From positions 124,001 to 188,000 of the forward strand of contig NZ_JAKNCJ010000001.1 of NCBI RefSeq assembly GCF_023509525.1: a stretch of 64,000 bases of DNA, read 5' to 3'. The translations under genes and the position numbers were made by a program. Origin of the DNA: Brachybacterium equifaecis (GTDB lineage Bacteria; Actinomycetota; Actinomycetes; Actinomycetales; Dermabacteraceae). This document shows, in pieces, positions 40,046 through 48,332 of the stretch. A model generated the notes under the pieces. That model made no database searches. It was not told the origin of the DNA and was given only the letters and a program-made list of their open reading frames with translations. How positions within the stretch are numbered: position 1 is the first letter of the stretch; the number at the start of each line of letters is the position of its first letter.

Positions 40046-40652
40046 GTCATAGCGCTCGTCGACAGGGTCGAGCTCCAGGGCCGCGTCGTGCGCATCCGCG
40101 AGAGGGAGCAGGTCGAAGTGCTGCGCGGTGGCGAAGCGCGTCGGGCTGAACGCCGAGTCGGGGAAGCAGAATGTCGCCCGGTCGAGCATGTGCTCACGCA
40201 GCCGCACATGCGCGGAGCCGAATCGCGGTGCGCCGCCGAGGGGCCGCCTGCGGTGGTCGAGCGCGCCGTACTTGGGCCGCTCCACGGCGGGGGCATCGTC
40301 GTAGGCGCCCTCGAACAGTGCTCGCTCCCACAGCCACCTGTCTCCGCCGGGTTGAGCGGTCAGGCCGCCGCTGCTGGTGCCGGTCTCGAACTGGGAGCGG
40401 TACACGCCATCGTCGTGGAGGCCTTCCAGGACGTTCGAGCGGGCGCGCCCATCGCCGGCGGCTCGGTCCGGGTGGAAGTTGAGAGTGATCCGCAGCGACC
40501 GGTCCACGGGGCGGCCGCCGCACCGCCTCTCGACAGCGGCGATGGCTCGCCGTGCCCACACGCTCGCGTCGCTCACAGGCCCAACCTACCGATCCGACCC
40601 CTCCCATCGCCTCCCGGGGCAGGTGCCGGGGCTCGAGGTCTACGATCCTGAC

Positions 40653-40964
40653 ATGCCGGAGCAGACAGACACTCCCACCCCTATGACCACGCAGGTGCTG
40701 CTCGACGAGCTCGACGTCTACGGCCTCGAACCGGGCAGGCCCGGCGGCTTCCCCGCGGACGAGTACACCCCGGAGGCGCAGTCCCTGGCTGATCACCTGC
40801 TCGCAGACGGCAGGATCGACCTGGCTGCGGTGGACGAGATCTGGCTCCGATGGTTCTCGGAGACCCTGACCGATGTCGCCGGACCCGAGCGCGCGGCGGA
40901 GTTCGTCGAGAAGCTCAGCGCTCTTGCCCCGGGGAACGACGCTGCGGACCCCTCAGCGTCCTAG
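40653..40964 (+). CDS. Conserved hypothetical small protein, probably leaderless
   Basis: A 103-residue soluble acidic protein starting MPEQTDTPTPMTTQVLLDEL. The core (TPEAQSLADHLLADGRIDLAAVDEIWLRWFSETLTDVAGPERAAEFVEKLSAL) is predicted helical. I do not recognise the family. A TACGAT box (40641-40646) ends six bases before the ATG, which supports both the start and a leaderless transcript. It converges on the methyltransferase gene with a 4-base overlap of the ends and is divergent from the DUF3626 gene; no function can be given. Confidence 0.7.
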   Translation: MPEQTDTPTPMTTQVLLDELDVYGLEPGRPGGFPADEYTPEAQSLADHLLADGRIDLAAVDEIWLRWFSETLTDVAGPERAAEFVEKLSALAPGNDAADPSAS

Positions 40965-41575
40965 TCCGCAGAGCGGCGGGCGATCACGGTGAAGGCATGC
41001 CAGTGCTTGGGACCGGAGAAGGCTCGACCGTCCTCATCGCGCTCCTCGAGCTCGACGATCTCCAGACCGGTCCGCAGCGCCCGGACCTCCTCTTCGGAGA
41101 GATAGGTGCCCTCTGCCGACGCCCAAGTGTCCCGATCCCCGAAGAGGTCGACTGCCAGGATCCCGCCGGGCCGCAGCGCCTCCCGGATCCGCGACCACAC
41201 GAGCGGGAACGCCTCGCGAGGGACGAACGGCAGGGACGCGCACGCGAGGACGAGATCGGCCGGGGGCAGAGGGTCCCACTCCTCGATCGGCATGGTCCGA
41301 TGGGTGTGCGTGCCGAGCTCGGACAGCCGGGACAGCTCCGAAACCACCGTCGGATCGATGTCCTGGGTGTCTGCGCTCAGACCCTCCTCCAGCAGGTATC
41401 TCGTCTCGCGTCCGGCACTGCATCCGAGCTCGACGGCATGCAGTCCCGCGATGCCATCACGGCCCGCGGCCAGCGCATCCAGCGCCTTGAGGGCGAGCGG
41501 CCGCACGCCCCCGGTCCGGGCGCGCGCGGAGTTGAAGGACTGCCAGTCGCTGTCCCTGGTCGGGGTGGTGCCCAT
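40961..41575 (-). CDS. Class I SAM-dependent methyltransferase, paralogue A
   Basis: A 204-residue Rossmann-fold methyltransferase. Motif I is AVELGCSAGRETRYLLEEG (~48-66), the acidic loop is DTQDIDPTVV, motif IV is DLVLACASLPFVP, and RPGGILAVDLFGDRDTWA is followed by a tail with DEDGRAFSGPKHWHAFTVIARR. It is a clear paralogue of the gene at 51904-52506, which ends in the same FSG-KHWH block. The substrate is unknown; small-molecule methylation such as tellurite/thiol type is typical for this size. ATG 41575 is preferred because TAACAT (41587-41582) lies six bases upstream, a leaderless arrangement. Two exact copies of TTAACCCCCTGCG stand upstream. Confidence 0.82.
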   Translation of the reverse strand: MGTTPTRDSDWQSFNSARARTGGVRPLALKALDALAAGRDGIAGLHAVELGCSAGRETRYLLEEGLSADTQDIDPTVVSELSRLSELGTHTHRTMPIEEWDPLPPADLVLACASLPFVPREAFPLVWSRIREALRPGGILAVDLFGDRDTWASAEGTYLSEEEVRALRTGLEIVELEERDEDGRAFSGPKHWHAFTVIARRSAD

Positions 41576-41584
41576 CACGCGATG

Positions 41585-41610
41585 TTAACCCCCTGCGTTA
41601 ACCCCCTGCG
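41585..41610. repeat. 13-bp tandem duplication TTAACCCCCTGCG
   Basis: TTAACCCCCTGCG occurs twice head to tail directly upstream of the methyltransferase and contains its TAACAT-type -10 region at one edge. It may be a simple slippage duplication or a pair of regulatory half-sites. Confidence 0.6.
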
Positions 41611-41637
41611 TCGTGCCGACCCGGGCCGTCGCGAGGC

Positions 41638-42138
41638 TCACGGCAGCCGCAGACCCATCGCCGTCCGGGGCGCGCTGAATGGGCGCCGCTCCTCGCCGAT
41701 CTCGGCCGTGAGCTCCGGGCCGAGCTCGGCATCCGGAAGGGGCCGGAAGCCCAGTCGGGAGTAGTAGGGAGCGTTCCACGGGACATCCGTGAAGGTGGTC
41801 AGCCTGAGCTGCTCGTCCCTGCGCTCGAGGGTCCAGGTCCGCACGGCCCCGATGAGCTGCGCGCCGACGCGCGTGCGCGCATGGTCCGGGTGCACGCTGA
41901 CCTGCTCGAGGTGGGCCTGCCCGTCGCGCAGCACCGCGAGCGCGTATCCGGCCACCTCCCCAGCCGTCTCTGCGACCCAGATGCGGCCCTCCCCCACATG
42001 TCGGGCGAGGTCGTCGGTATCGGGGAGCGGGTCATCGGCGACGTCCGCCATCCCGATCTCGCGGAAGGCCTCTCCCGCAGCGGCTTCGATGGCGGGCAGG
42101 GCCTGGACATCGCCCATCTCGGCGAGCCGGATGTTCAC
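41638..42138 (-). CDS. GNAT-family N-acetyltransferase
   Basis: A 166-residue acetyltransferase. Strands [18 protein letters not shown] and [25 protein letters not shown] contain motif A with the acetyl-CoA loop (R-T-R-V-G-A, a variant of Q/RXXGXG/A), followed by [21 protein letters not shown], which is typical of small-molecule N-acetyltransferases. The start is GTG 42138, overlapping the stop of the upstream methyltransferase as GTGA, so the two are translated together. The acceptor is unknown. Confidence 0.87.
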   Translation of the reverse strand: MNIRLAEMGDVQALPAIEAAAGEAFREIGMADVADDPLPDTDDLARHVGEGRIWVAETAGEVAGYALAVLRDGQAHLEQVSVHPDHARTRVGAQLIGAVRTWTLERRDEQLRLTTFTDVPWNAPYYSRLGFRPLPDAELGPELTAEIGEERRPFSAPRTAMGLRLP

Positions 42139-42908
42139 AGTGGCCGCCGCGCCTCGAGCAGGTGCCGGGTCGAGTGCGCGAGGAACGGCTCCCCCGCCCG
42201 CATCTGCGCATCCAGGGCCCGCAGCTGGGGCTCGTACGCCGGGACGCTGAAATCCGGCACCCACCACACGCACTTGCGCAGGATCCACACCACCGCGCCG
42301 ATGTCGAAGAACTCCATTCGCAGACGGGCAGTCCGCAGATCCATCACCTCCAGGCCCGCCTCGCGTGCGGCCTGCGCCTCGCGCTGCGCGTCCCGGCCGA
42401 GGTAGTGCTCGGGGCTCAGCGGCCCGAGGATCGCCTCGATCAGCTCGAAGGCCGAGGCCGCGCCGACGTGCTGGGCGAGATACGTCCCGCCGGGCGCGAC
42501 CACGCGGTGGATCTCGGCGAAGTCCGGGGCGACGGGGTGGCGGGCGGTCACCAGGTCGAAGGAGGCGTCCGGCAGGGGCAGCGCCGAGGATCCGAGCGCG
42601 GTGCGCACCACGTCGACGCCCCAGGGCGCGAGGCGCCGCTGAGCCTGGGCGGCGTTCGGCGGCCAGGCCTCGGTTACGACCATGCGAGGAGGACTGCTCG
42701 CCGCCATCCCGAGCGCTTCTGCGAGGACCTCCCCGCCGCCGGTGTCGAGGTCCAGTGCGCAGTTCGCCGCCCCGAGCTGCTCTGCGAGCAGGCGAACGTA
42801 CCGCCACGACGGGCGCTCCTCCGTGGCGCGACCCTCCAGGAAGCCGAACCCCCAGCCGTCGACGTCCGCCTGCTCAGCTTCCAGCACCAGTTCCTCGAAG
42901 CTCCTCAT
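42135..42908 (-). CDS. Class I SAM-dependent methyltransferase
   Basis: A 257-residue protein with a methyltransferase type 11 core: [17 protein letters not shown] (motif I), [21 protein letters not shown] (motif II), [16 protein letters not shown] (motif IV) and [15 protein letters not shown], then a C-terminal domain with [23 protein letters not shown]. The latter resembles enzymes of the rRNA- or small-molecule type annotated as SAM methyltransferases in actinobacteria. GTGA overlap with the downstream GNAT gene indicates an operon. It is divergent from the DUF2200 gene; 42 bases separate the starts. Substrate unknown. Confidence 0.83.
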   Translation of the reverse strand: MRSFEELVLEAEQADVDGWGFGFLEGRATEERPSWRYVRLLAEQLGAANCALDLDTGGGEVLAEALGMAASSPPRMVVTEAWPPNAAQAQRRLAPWGVDVVRTALGSSALPLPDASFDLVTARHPVAPDFAEIHRVVAPGGTYLAQHVGAASAFELIEAILGPLSPEHYLGRDAQREAQAAREAGLEVMDLRTARLRMEFFDIGAVVWILRKCVWWVPDFSVPAYEPQLRALDAQMRAGEPFLAHSTRHLLEARRPL

Positions 42909-42937
42909 GGCCTCGACCCTCCCACATGCCCGGCCCC

Positions 42938-42943
42938 TACACT
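42938..42943 (+). promoter_or_regulatory. -10 box of a leaderless DUF2200 gene
   Basis: TACACT ends seven bases before the ATG at 42951 and no ribosome-binding site is present. It is one of the clearest leaderless promoters in the window. Confidence 0.5.
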
Positions 42944-42950
42944 CGCCGCC

Positions 42951-43295
42951 ATGGCCCACCGCATCTTCACCATGCCCGTCGCCGAGGTGTACCCGCACTA
43001 CGTCACCAAGGTCGAGAAGAAGGGGCGCACGGTCGCGGAGCTGCGCGAGGTGATGCGCTGGCTGACCGGTTACACCGACGCCCAGATCGATCAGCACCTC
43101 GAGGATCGCACCACCTTTGAAGACTTCTTCGCCGCTGCCGACCTGAACCCCGCCTCCTCCCTCATCACGGGCTCCGTGTGCGGGGTGAAGGTGCAGGAGG
43201 TCGAGGATCCGCTCATGCGGAAGATCCGTTACCTCGACAAGCTCGTCGACGAGCTCGCGAAGGGCCACCCGATGGAGAAGGTCCTGCGCGGCTGA
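42951..43295 (+). CDS. DUF2200-family protein
   Basis: A 114-residue soluble protein. It starts [35 protein letters not shown] and continues [15 protein letters not shown] and [56 protein letters not shown]. These blocks are characteristic of DUF2200 proteins, for which no function is known to me. It stands alone between a divergent methyltransferase and a Nudix gene and is probably transcribed from a leaderless promoter at 42938. Confidence 0.88.
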   Translation: MAHRIFTMPVAEVYPHYVTKVEKKGRTVAELREVMRWLTGYTDAQIDQHLEDRTTFEDFFAAADLNPASSLITGSVCGVKVQEVEDPLMRKIRYLDKLVDELAKGHPMEKVLRG

Positions 43296-43389
43296 CGCCG
43301 AGATCTGGCTGCGCGCCCGCCCCGCACGGCCCGCCCCGCGCGCCGCCGGTCGGAGCGGCCTCGGCCGCCGCCTCGGCTACCGTGACCCC

Positions 43390-44016
43390 GTGATCCTCCC
43401 CGACCTCCGCGAGCGCCTGCTCGCTCTCCCCTCCTCTCCGGAGCGAAGCGCCTATCTCGGCTTCCTCGAGACCCGCGGGGAGGACGCGGTGCGCCGCGAC
43501 GGCGGTCCGGAGCACATCACCGCCTCCACGTTCGTGCTCTCCCCCGGCCTCGACCAGGTGCTGCTGTGCTTCCACCGCAAGGGGCAGTTCTGGGTCCAGT
43601 TCGGCGGGCACATCGAGCCCGGCGATGCCACGATCGCGGGCGCCGCTCTGCGGGAGGCGCGCGAAGAATCCGGCGTCCGGGATCTCGCTCTCGCCAGCAC
43701 CGCGATCACCGACCTCGACCGCCACGAACTGCACGGGGGCTTCCGCTGCGCGGCGCACTGGGACGTCGGCTTCACCGCGATCCTGGACCGGTCGGCCGCC
43801 ATCGCCGTCAGCGAGGAGAGCGAAGCCGTGCGCTGGTTCGCACTGGACGCGCTCCCGCGCGCGATCCCCGCCGCTCTCGAGACGCGCCTCGCGGCGGCCG
43901 TGCGCGCGGCGTCGAGAAGCGCGACAGCGGGCAGCACGACTGCTGGCAGCGCGGCGACGGGGAGCGCAGCCCCAGTGCGTCCGCCCCTGCCGCCCGACGC
44001 GCCCTCCCGCTCGTGA
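43390..44016 (+). CDS. Nudix hydrolase
   Basis: A 208-residue protein with a Nudix fold. The 23-residue Nudix box starts at GHIEPGDATIAGAALREARE and ends ESGV, with the catalytic REXXEE helix intact (REAREES). An N-terminal helix (LPDLRERLLALPSSPERSAYLGF) and a low-complexity Ala/Ser/Thr C-terminal tail flank it. It hydrolyses a nucleoside diphosphate linked to some moiety; the substrate is unknown. GTG 43390 follows TACCGT (43378-43383) by six bases, so the mRNA is probably leaderless. The GTGA overlap with the next gene means coupled translation with an MFS transporter. Confidence 0.87.
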   Translation: MILPDLRERLLALPSSPERSAYLGFLETRGEDAVRRDGGPEHITASTFVLSPGLDQVLLCFHRKGQFWVQFGGHIEPGDATIAGAALREAREESGVRDLALASTAITDLDRHELHGGFRCAAHWDVGFTAILDRSAAIAVSEESEAVRWFALDALPRAIPAALETRLAAAVRAASRSATAGSTTAGSAATGSAAPVRPPLPPDAPSRS

Positions 44017-45275
44017 GCAGCCCCGAACCCCTGCACCGCGCGGCGCCGCGCCCCTCTCCGTGGACGCCGCCGTTCACCCGCTTCTTCGCCGCGCAGACCC
44101 TCTCCTTCTTCGGCAGCGCGATGACGCCAGTCGCGGTGAGCTTCGGGATCCTGCGCGTCACCGGGCGCATCGAGGACCTCTCGCTGGTCCTCGCCGCGAA
44201 CATCGTCCCCATGCTCGCGCTGCTGCTCTTCGGCGGGGTGATCGGCGACCGGCTCCCCCGCGGCCGGGTCCTCGTGCTCACCCACCTCGCGGCCGCCCTC
44301 ACCCAGGCCCTGACCGCGCTGTGGTTCTTCGCCGCCGCAGCCGGTATCGCCGACCGGCGCCACCTCGTGCTCCTGATGGCGGTCACCGCCGCGAACGGCG
44401 CGGCCGCCGCGTTCACGGCCCCCGCTCTGCGCGGCATCATCGCGGAGCTGGTCCCTGCCGCTGCGATCGGTGCGGCGAACGCGGCGCGCACCACTACCCG
44501 CAGCGCCTCCCGTCTGCTGGGGCCGACGATCGGCGGTCTGCTCGTCGCGACCGCCGGCGCCGGCTGGGCGCTCGCGATCGATGCCGCCTGCCTCGCGCTC
44601 GCGGCAGCGCTCCTGACTCGGCTGCGCACCGAGGGCCGCCCGGAGCGCACCGCGAGCATGCTCGCGGATCTGCGGGAAGGCTGGGCCGAGTTCGTCTCGC
44701 GCCGCTGGCTGTGGATCGTCTCCGCGTCGTTCTTCGCGGTGAACCTGCTGATCGGCGGGATCTGGCTGGTGCTCGGCCCGGTCGTGGCCGAGGGCTCGAT
44801 CGGGGCCTCGGGCTGGGGCCTGGTGCTGGGCGCCCGCGCCGCCGGCCTCCTGCTCGCCGGGCCGATCGCCTACCGCTGGACGCCCTCGCGCCCCCTCATC
44901 TGGGCGCAGCTGCTCGCCCTGCCCTACGGCGGAGCCTTCCTCGCGCTCGCGCTCGCCCCGCGGCTCGAGCTCCTGCTGCCCCTGGCACTGCTCGCGGGCG
45001 TCGGCTCGGCGCTGGAGGCGATCCTGTGGGAGACGGCGCTGCAGCACCAGATCCCGGCCTCTGCGCTCTCCCGCGTGGCCTCGATCGACATGCTCGCCTC
45101 CTTCGCCTCCGTCCCGGTCGGCCAGCTGCTCGCCCCGGCCATCGCCGCTGCGGCGGGGGTGCAGGCCGCGATCATCGTGGGAACCGGCGTGCTCGTGATC
45201 GCTCTGCTGCTGCCGCTCCTGTCCCGCTCCGTGCGGCAGCTGCCCGGCGGACCGGCGGCGCATCCCGTCCCCTGA
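44013..45275 (+). CDS. MFS transporter (12 transmembrane segments)
   Basis: A 420-residue permease. About twelve hydrophobic helices begin at PFTRFFAAQTLSFFGSAMTPVAV, with the loop 2-3 motif GGVIGDRLPRGRVLVLTHL. It belongs to the group of drug/enterobactin-like exporters (MFS_3 type). The GTG start overlaps the Nudix stop as GTGA, so the two proteins are coupled, though why a transporter should be tied to a Nudix hydrolase is unclear. Substrate unknown. A bulged GC stem just after the stop (45277-45293) may terminate the transcript. Confidence 0.87.
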   Translation: MSSPEPLHRAAPRPSPWTPPFTRFFAAQTLSFFGSAMTPVAVSFGILRVTGRIEDLSLVLAANIVPMLALLLFGGVIGDRLPRGRVLVLTHLAAALTQALTALWFFAAAAGIADRRHLVLLMAVTAANGAAAAFTAPALRGIIAELVPAAAIGAANAARTTTRSASRLLGPTIGGLLVATAGAGWALAIDAACLALAAALLTRLRTEGRPERTASMLADLREGWAEFVSRRWLWIVSASFFAVNLLIGGIWLVLGPVVAEGSIGASGWGLVLGARAAGLLLAGPIAYRWTPSRPLIWAQLLALPYGGAFLALALAPRLELLLPLALLAGVGSALEAILWETALQHQIPASALSRVASIDMLASFASVPVGQLLAPAIAAAAGVQAAIIVGTGVLVIALLLPLLSRSVRQLPGGPAAHPVP

Positions 45276-45384
45276 CCCGGGGCCGAGGCCCGGGCGCAGC
45301 CCTGGGGATCCTCAGGCACGCGTCGTAGCCTGCCGACCACCACCGCTGCGCAGCCCTGAGGCTGCCCTGTCCGAAAGGCCCCTC

Positions 45385-46437
45385 ATGCGAATCGCCGTCA
45401 TCGGAGCGACCGGCAACGTCGGCACCGCCCTCCTGCGCAGGCTGCACAGCGCCGAGGAGGTCACCTCGATCCTCGGCATCTCCCGGCGCGGCCCCGACCG
45501 CACCGGGGAGCCCTATGACGGCGTCGAGTGGCAGCGCGCCGACATCTCCAAGCCCGCCTCCGCCGGCCGGCTCACGGAGCTGCTCCGCGGCGCCGACGCC
45601 GTGGTCCACCTCGCCTGGGCGATCCGCCCGAACCGCGACGAGGCCTTCCTGCGCGCCACCAACGTCGACGGTGCGCGCCGGGTGTTCGAGGCCGCAGCCG
45701 CCGCGGGCGTCCCGCACCTCGTGGTCGCCTCGAGCGTCGGCGCCTACGGCCGGGCCGACGGCGCGCCGGGCCCCGCGAGCCCGCAGAGCGAGGACTACCC
45801 GGTCTTCGGCACCCCCAGCTCGCACTACGGGCGGCAGAAGGCGGAGGTGGAGCGCGTCCTGGACGCCGTCGGCGCGGCGCATCCCCAGATACGCATCGCG
45901 CGCCTGCGCCCGGGACTGATCTTCCAGGCGGACGCCGGCCCGGAGATCCGCGACTACTTCCTGGGCTCCCTCGCCCCGCGCCCCCTGCTGCGCGCTCTCG
46001 CCGGCGGCCGCCTCCCTATGCTCCCCTGGCCCGCAGGCCTGCTCACCCAGACGGTCCACGCCGACGACATCGCCGAGGCCTACTGGCAGGTGGTCCGCCA
46101 GGGCGCGAGCGGCGCGTTCAACATCGCGACGGACCCCGTCGTCGGCCCCGATGCGATGGGCACCGCGCTGGGCGCCCGGCGCTGGCTGCCGGTGCCCGTG
46201 CCGCTCATGCGCGCGGCCCTCAGCGCCGCGTACGCGCTGCGCCTGGTGCCGACGGATCCGGGCTGGATCGACATGGCGATGGCCACGCCGGTGATGTCCA
46301 CCGAGCGCGCGCGCAGCGAGCTGGGCTGGATGCCGCGCCATGACGCCGTCACCGCCCTCGGCTCCGTCATCGCGCACCTCGCCGACGACGGGGGCCTCGG
46401 CAACGCGCTCCATCGCTCGCGGGATCCCTGGGAATGA
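45385..46437 (+). CDS. NAD-dependent epimerase/dehydratase family protein (extended SDR)
   Basis: A 350-residue Rossmann protein. The nucleotide motif is MRIAVIGATGNVGTALLRRL, then DAVVHLAWAIRPNRDEAFLRATNVDGARRVFEAA, the catalytic region VASSVGAYG... SSHYGRQKAEVERV with the YXXXK-type pair, and RPGLIFQ. It probably acts on a nucleotide sugar or other small carbonyl; the substrate is unknown. GAAAGG precedes the ATG. It ends one base before a potential overlapping ATG, but the downstream NYN gene has its own leaderless promoter. Confidence 0.87.
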   Translation: MRIAVIGATGNVGTALLRRLHSAEEVTSILGISRRGPDRTGEPYDGVEWQRADISKPASAGRLTELLRGADAVVHLAWAIRPNRDEAFLRATNVDGARRVFEAAAAAGVPHLVVASSVGAYGRADGAPGPASPQSEDYPVFGTPSSHYGRQKAEVERVLDAVGAAHPQIRIARLRPGLIFQADAGPEIRDYFLGSLAPRPLLRALAGGRLPMLPWPAGLLTQTVHADDIAEAYWQVVRQGASGAFNIATDPVVGPDAMGTALGARRWLPVPVPLMRAALSAAYALRLVPTDPGWIDMAMATPVMSTERARSELGWMPRHDAVTALGSVIAHLADDGGLGNALHRSRDPWE

Positions 46438-46592
46438 GCCGCCGCGCCGGCCGTTCCGTCGGACCTCCTGCCGCGTGGGAGCCGCCGACGGCGATCGCAT
46501 CAGGGAAGGCAGCCGCGGCCCCATCGGCCGCCGGAGCATCGCCACCCGAGCCGGTTCCGGCACCCGCAGGCGAGGGGGCTACCCTCGAGGCC

Positions 46593-47141
46593 ATGAGTGA
46601 TCGCTCCACGTACCTGCTCGTCGACGGCGAGAACATCGACGCCACCATCGGCATGTCGATCCTGCGCCGCCGCCCCCAGCCGGAGGAGCGACCGCGCTGG
46701 AACACGCTGCTCTCCTTCATGGGCCGGCAGTGGGACCAGCCCGTCAAGGGCCTGTTCTTCCTCGCGGTGGACGGCGACATGCCTGCCCCGTTCGTGCAGG
46801 CGCTCGTTACCATCGGCTACCAGCCGATCATGCTGCGCGGCGAGGGCAAGGTCGTCGACATCGGCATCCAGCGCACCGCGGAGGCGCTCCAGGCGCGCGA
46901 GGCCGACGTGGCGCTGGTCAGCCACGACTCCGACTTCGCCCCGCAGATGGCCGCGCTCGCCGCGACCCCGGGCCGCCGCACGGCGCTGATCGGCTTCAGC
47001 GAGTTCCTCTCCTCCGAGCTGCGGAAGATCCCCGACGTCGAGTTCTTCGATCTCGAGCACACCGTCGGCGCGTTCACCACGCCGCTGCCGCGCATGCGCG
47101 TCATCGAGATCGACGAGTTCGATCCGCTCGAGTTCATCTGA
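46593..47141 (+). CDS. NYN-domain (PIN-like) putative RNase
   Basis: A 182-residue protein with the NYN/LabA fold: LLVDGENIDATIG (first catalytic Asp cluster), FFLAVDGDMPAPFVQAL, KVVDIGIQRTAEALQAREADVALVSHDSDFAPQM and RTALIGFSEFLSSELR. These proteins are Mg-dependent ribonucleases or relatives of PIN nucleases acting on RNA. I take ATG 46593, six or seven bases after a TACCCT box (46580-46585), because the in-frame ATG at 46434 would add 53 low-complexity Ala/Pro residues. In the latter case the gene would overlap the epimerase stop as ATGA. Confidence 0.83.
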   Translation: MSDRSTYLLVDGENIDATIGMSILRRRPQPEERPRWNTLLSFMGRQWDQPVKGLFFLAVDGDMPAPFVQALVTIGYQPIMLRGEGKVVDIGIQRTAEALQAREADVALVSHDSDFAPQMAALAATPGRRTALIGFSEFLSSELRKIPDVEFFDLEHTVGAFTTPLPRMRVIEIDEFDPLEFI

Positions 47142-47192
47142 GGCGAGAGCCCCGCTTCGGGTGCGGGCGCGCGCGGATGCGACGATAGGGGC

Positions 47193-48332
47193 ATGACCGA
47201 CGCTCCCGCCGCACCGCTGCCCGGCCGCTCCCCGATCCCCGTGGTCGACGGCCACAACGATCTCCCCTGGGAGTTGCGGGAGGTCGGGTACGACCTCGAG
47301 CGCTGCGACATCTCCGTTGCGCAGCCGCAGCTGCACACGGATATCGCGCGCCTGCGGCAGGGCGGAGTGCGCGGGCAGTTCTGGTCGGTGTTCGTGCCGT
47401 CTGACATCCCCGATCCCGTCACCGCGACCCTCGAGCAGATCGATGCGGTGCGCGCTCTCGCCCGCCGCTGGCCGGAGCACTTCGCGATCGCCACGGAGCC
47501 GGACCATCTCGCCGCCGCTCTCGCCGCTGGACCGGACGCTCCCATCGCCTCGATGCTCGGCGCGGAGGGCGGCCACAGCATCGCCGGCTCCCTCGCCGTG
47601 CTGCGCAGCCTGCACCGCCTCGGCGTGCGGTACATGACCCTCACGCACAACTCCTCGACGCCCTGGGCCGACTCCGCCACCGGCGAGGCGCTCAGCGGCG
47701 GGCTGTCGGGCTTCGGCCGTGAGGTGGTGCGCGAGATGAACCGGATCGGGATGCTCGTGGATCTCTCGCACGTCGCCGAGAGCACGATGCGCGACGCCCT
47801 CGTGGTGAGCGAGGCGCCGGTGATCTTCTCCCACTCCTCCTGCCGCGCCGTGGGCGACTCCGTGCGCAACGTCCCCGACGACGTCCTCGCGCTGATGGCG
47901 CAGCGCGGCGGCACCTGCATGCTCGCCTTCGTCCCCCGCTTCGTCGCGCCGGAGACCATCGCGTGGGCCGCGCAGCTGGACGCCGACGCCCGCGCGGCCG
48001 GAGTGGACCCCGCCGATCTCGACGCCCGCCGCGCCTTCGAGGCCGCCTATCCCGAGACCGCTCCCCCGGCGACGCTCGCGCACGTCGTGGCGCACATCGA
48101 GCACGCCCGCGAGGTCGCCGGCGTCGATCACATCGGCCTCGGCGGGGACTACGACGGCACTCCCGTCATGCCCGTCGGCCTCGAGGACGTCGCCTCCTAC
48201 CCGCGCCTCATGGATGCGCTGCGGGAGCGCTCCTGGAGCGAGGAGGATCTGGTCCGGCTCGGCGGGCAGAACATCCTCGCCACCTGGCGCGAAGCCGACG
48301 CCGTCGCCCGCGACCTCCGCAGCCGCGGATGA
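47193..48332 (+). CDS. Membrane-dipeptidase-like (M19 renal dipeptidase family) hydrolase
   Basis: A 379-residue amidohydrolase-type peptidase. Metal-binding motifs are PVVDGHNDLPWE (HXD), the bridging Glu in MLGAEGGHSI, a His in VIFSHSSCRAVGDSVRN and an Asp in DHIGLGGDYDGTP. The family cleaves dipeptides, D-amino-acid dipeptides included. There is no signal peptide, so it is cytoplasmic here. A GATAGGGGC element lies directly before the ATG, suggesting another near-leaderless transcript. The benE start overlaps its stop (ATGA), so the two were once one unit. Confidence 0.92.
   Translation: MTDAPAAPLPGRSPIPVVDGHNDLPWELREVGYDLERCDISVAQPQLHTDIARLRQGGVRGQFWSVFVPSDIPDPVTATLEQIDAVRALARRWPEHFAIATEPDHLAAALAAGPDAPIASMLGAEGGHSIAGSLAVLRSLHRLGVRYMTLTHNSSTPWADSATGEALSGGLSGFGREVVREMNRIGMLVDLSHVAESTMRDALVVSEAPVIFSHSSCRAVGDSVRNVPDDVLALMAQRGGTCMLAFVPRFVAPETIAWAAQLDADARAAGVDPADLDARRAFEAAYPETAPPATLAHVVAHIEHAREVAGVDHIGLGGDYDGTPVMPVGLEDVASYPRLMDALRERSWSEEDLVRLGGQNILATWREADAVARDLRSRG

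Larger units (their letters stand above)
38206..40576 (-). pseudogene. DUF3626-domain gene interrupted by an ISL3 element
   Basis: The 5' part (40576 to 40054) encodes MSDASVWARRAIAAVERRCG... ALELDPVDE and the 3' part (38600 to 38206) encodes YDPLDGYVEAQIHGPITVTD... RSRML. Removing 38601-40053, that is the IS plus one copy of the 8-bp duplication, joins them exactly in frame. It gives a 305-residue protein with the DUF3626 landmarks ITLNFHPDR, GAYDDAPAVERPKYGALDHRR and GYVEAQIHG... DVEALVLDPCYRGT. The insertion is therefore clean and presumably recent. The family is of unknown function. The split leaves a truncated N-terminal product of about 184 residues ending inside the IS. The normal gene would be transcribed leftwards towards csoR. 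Confidence 0.93.
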
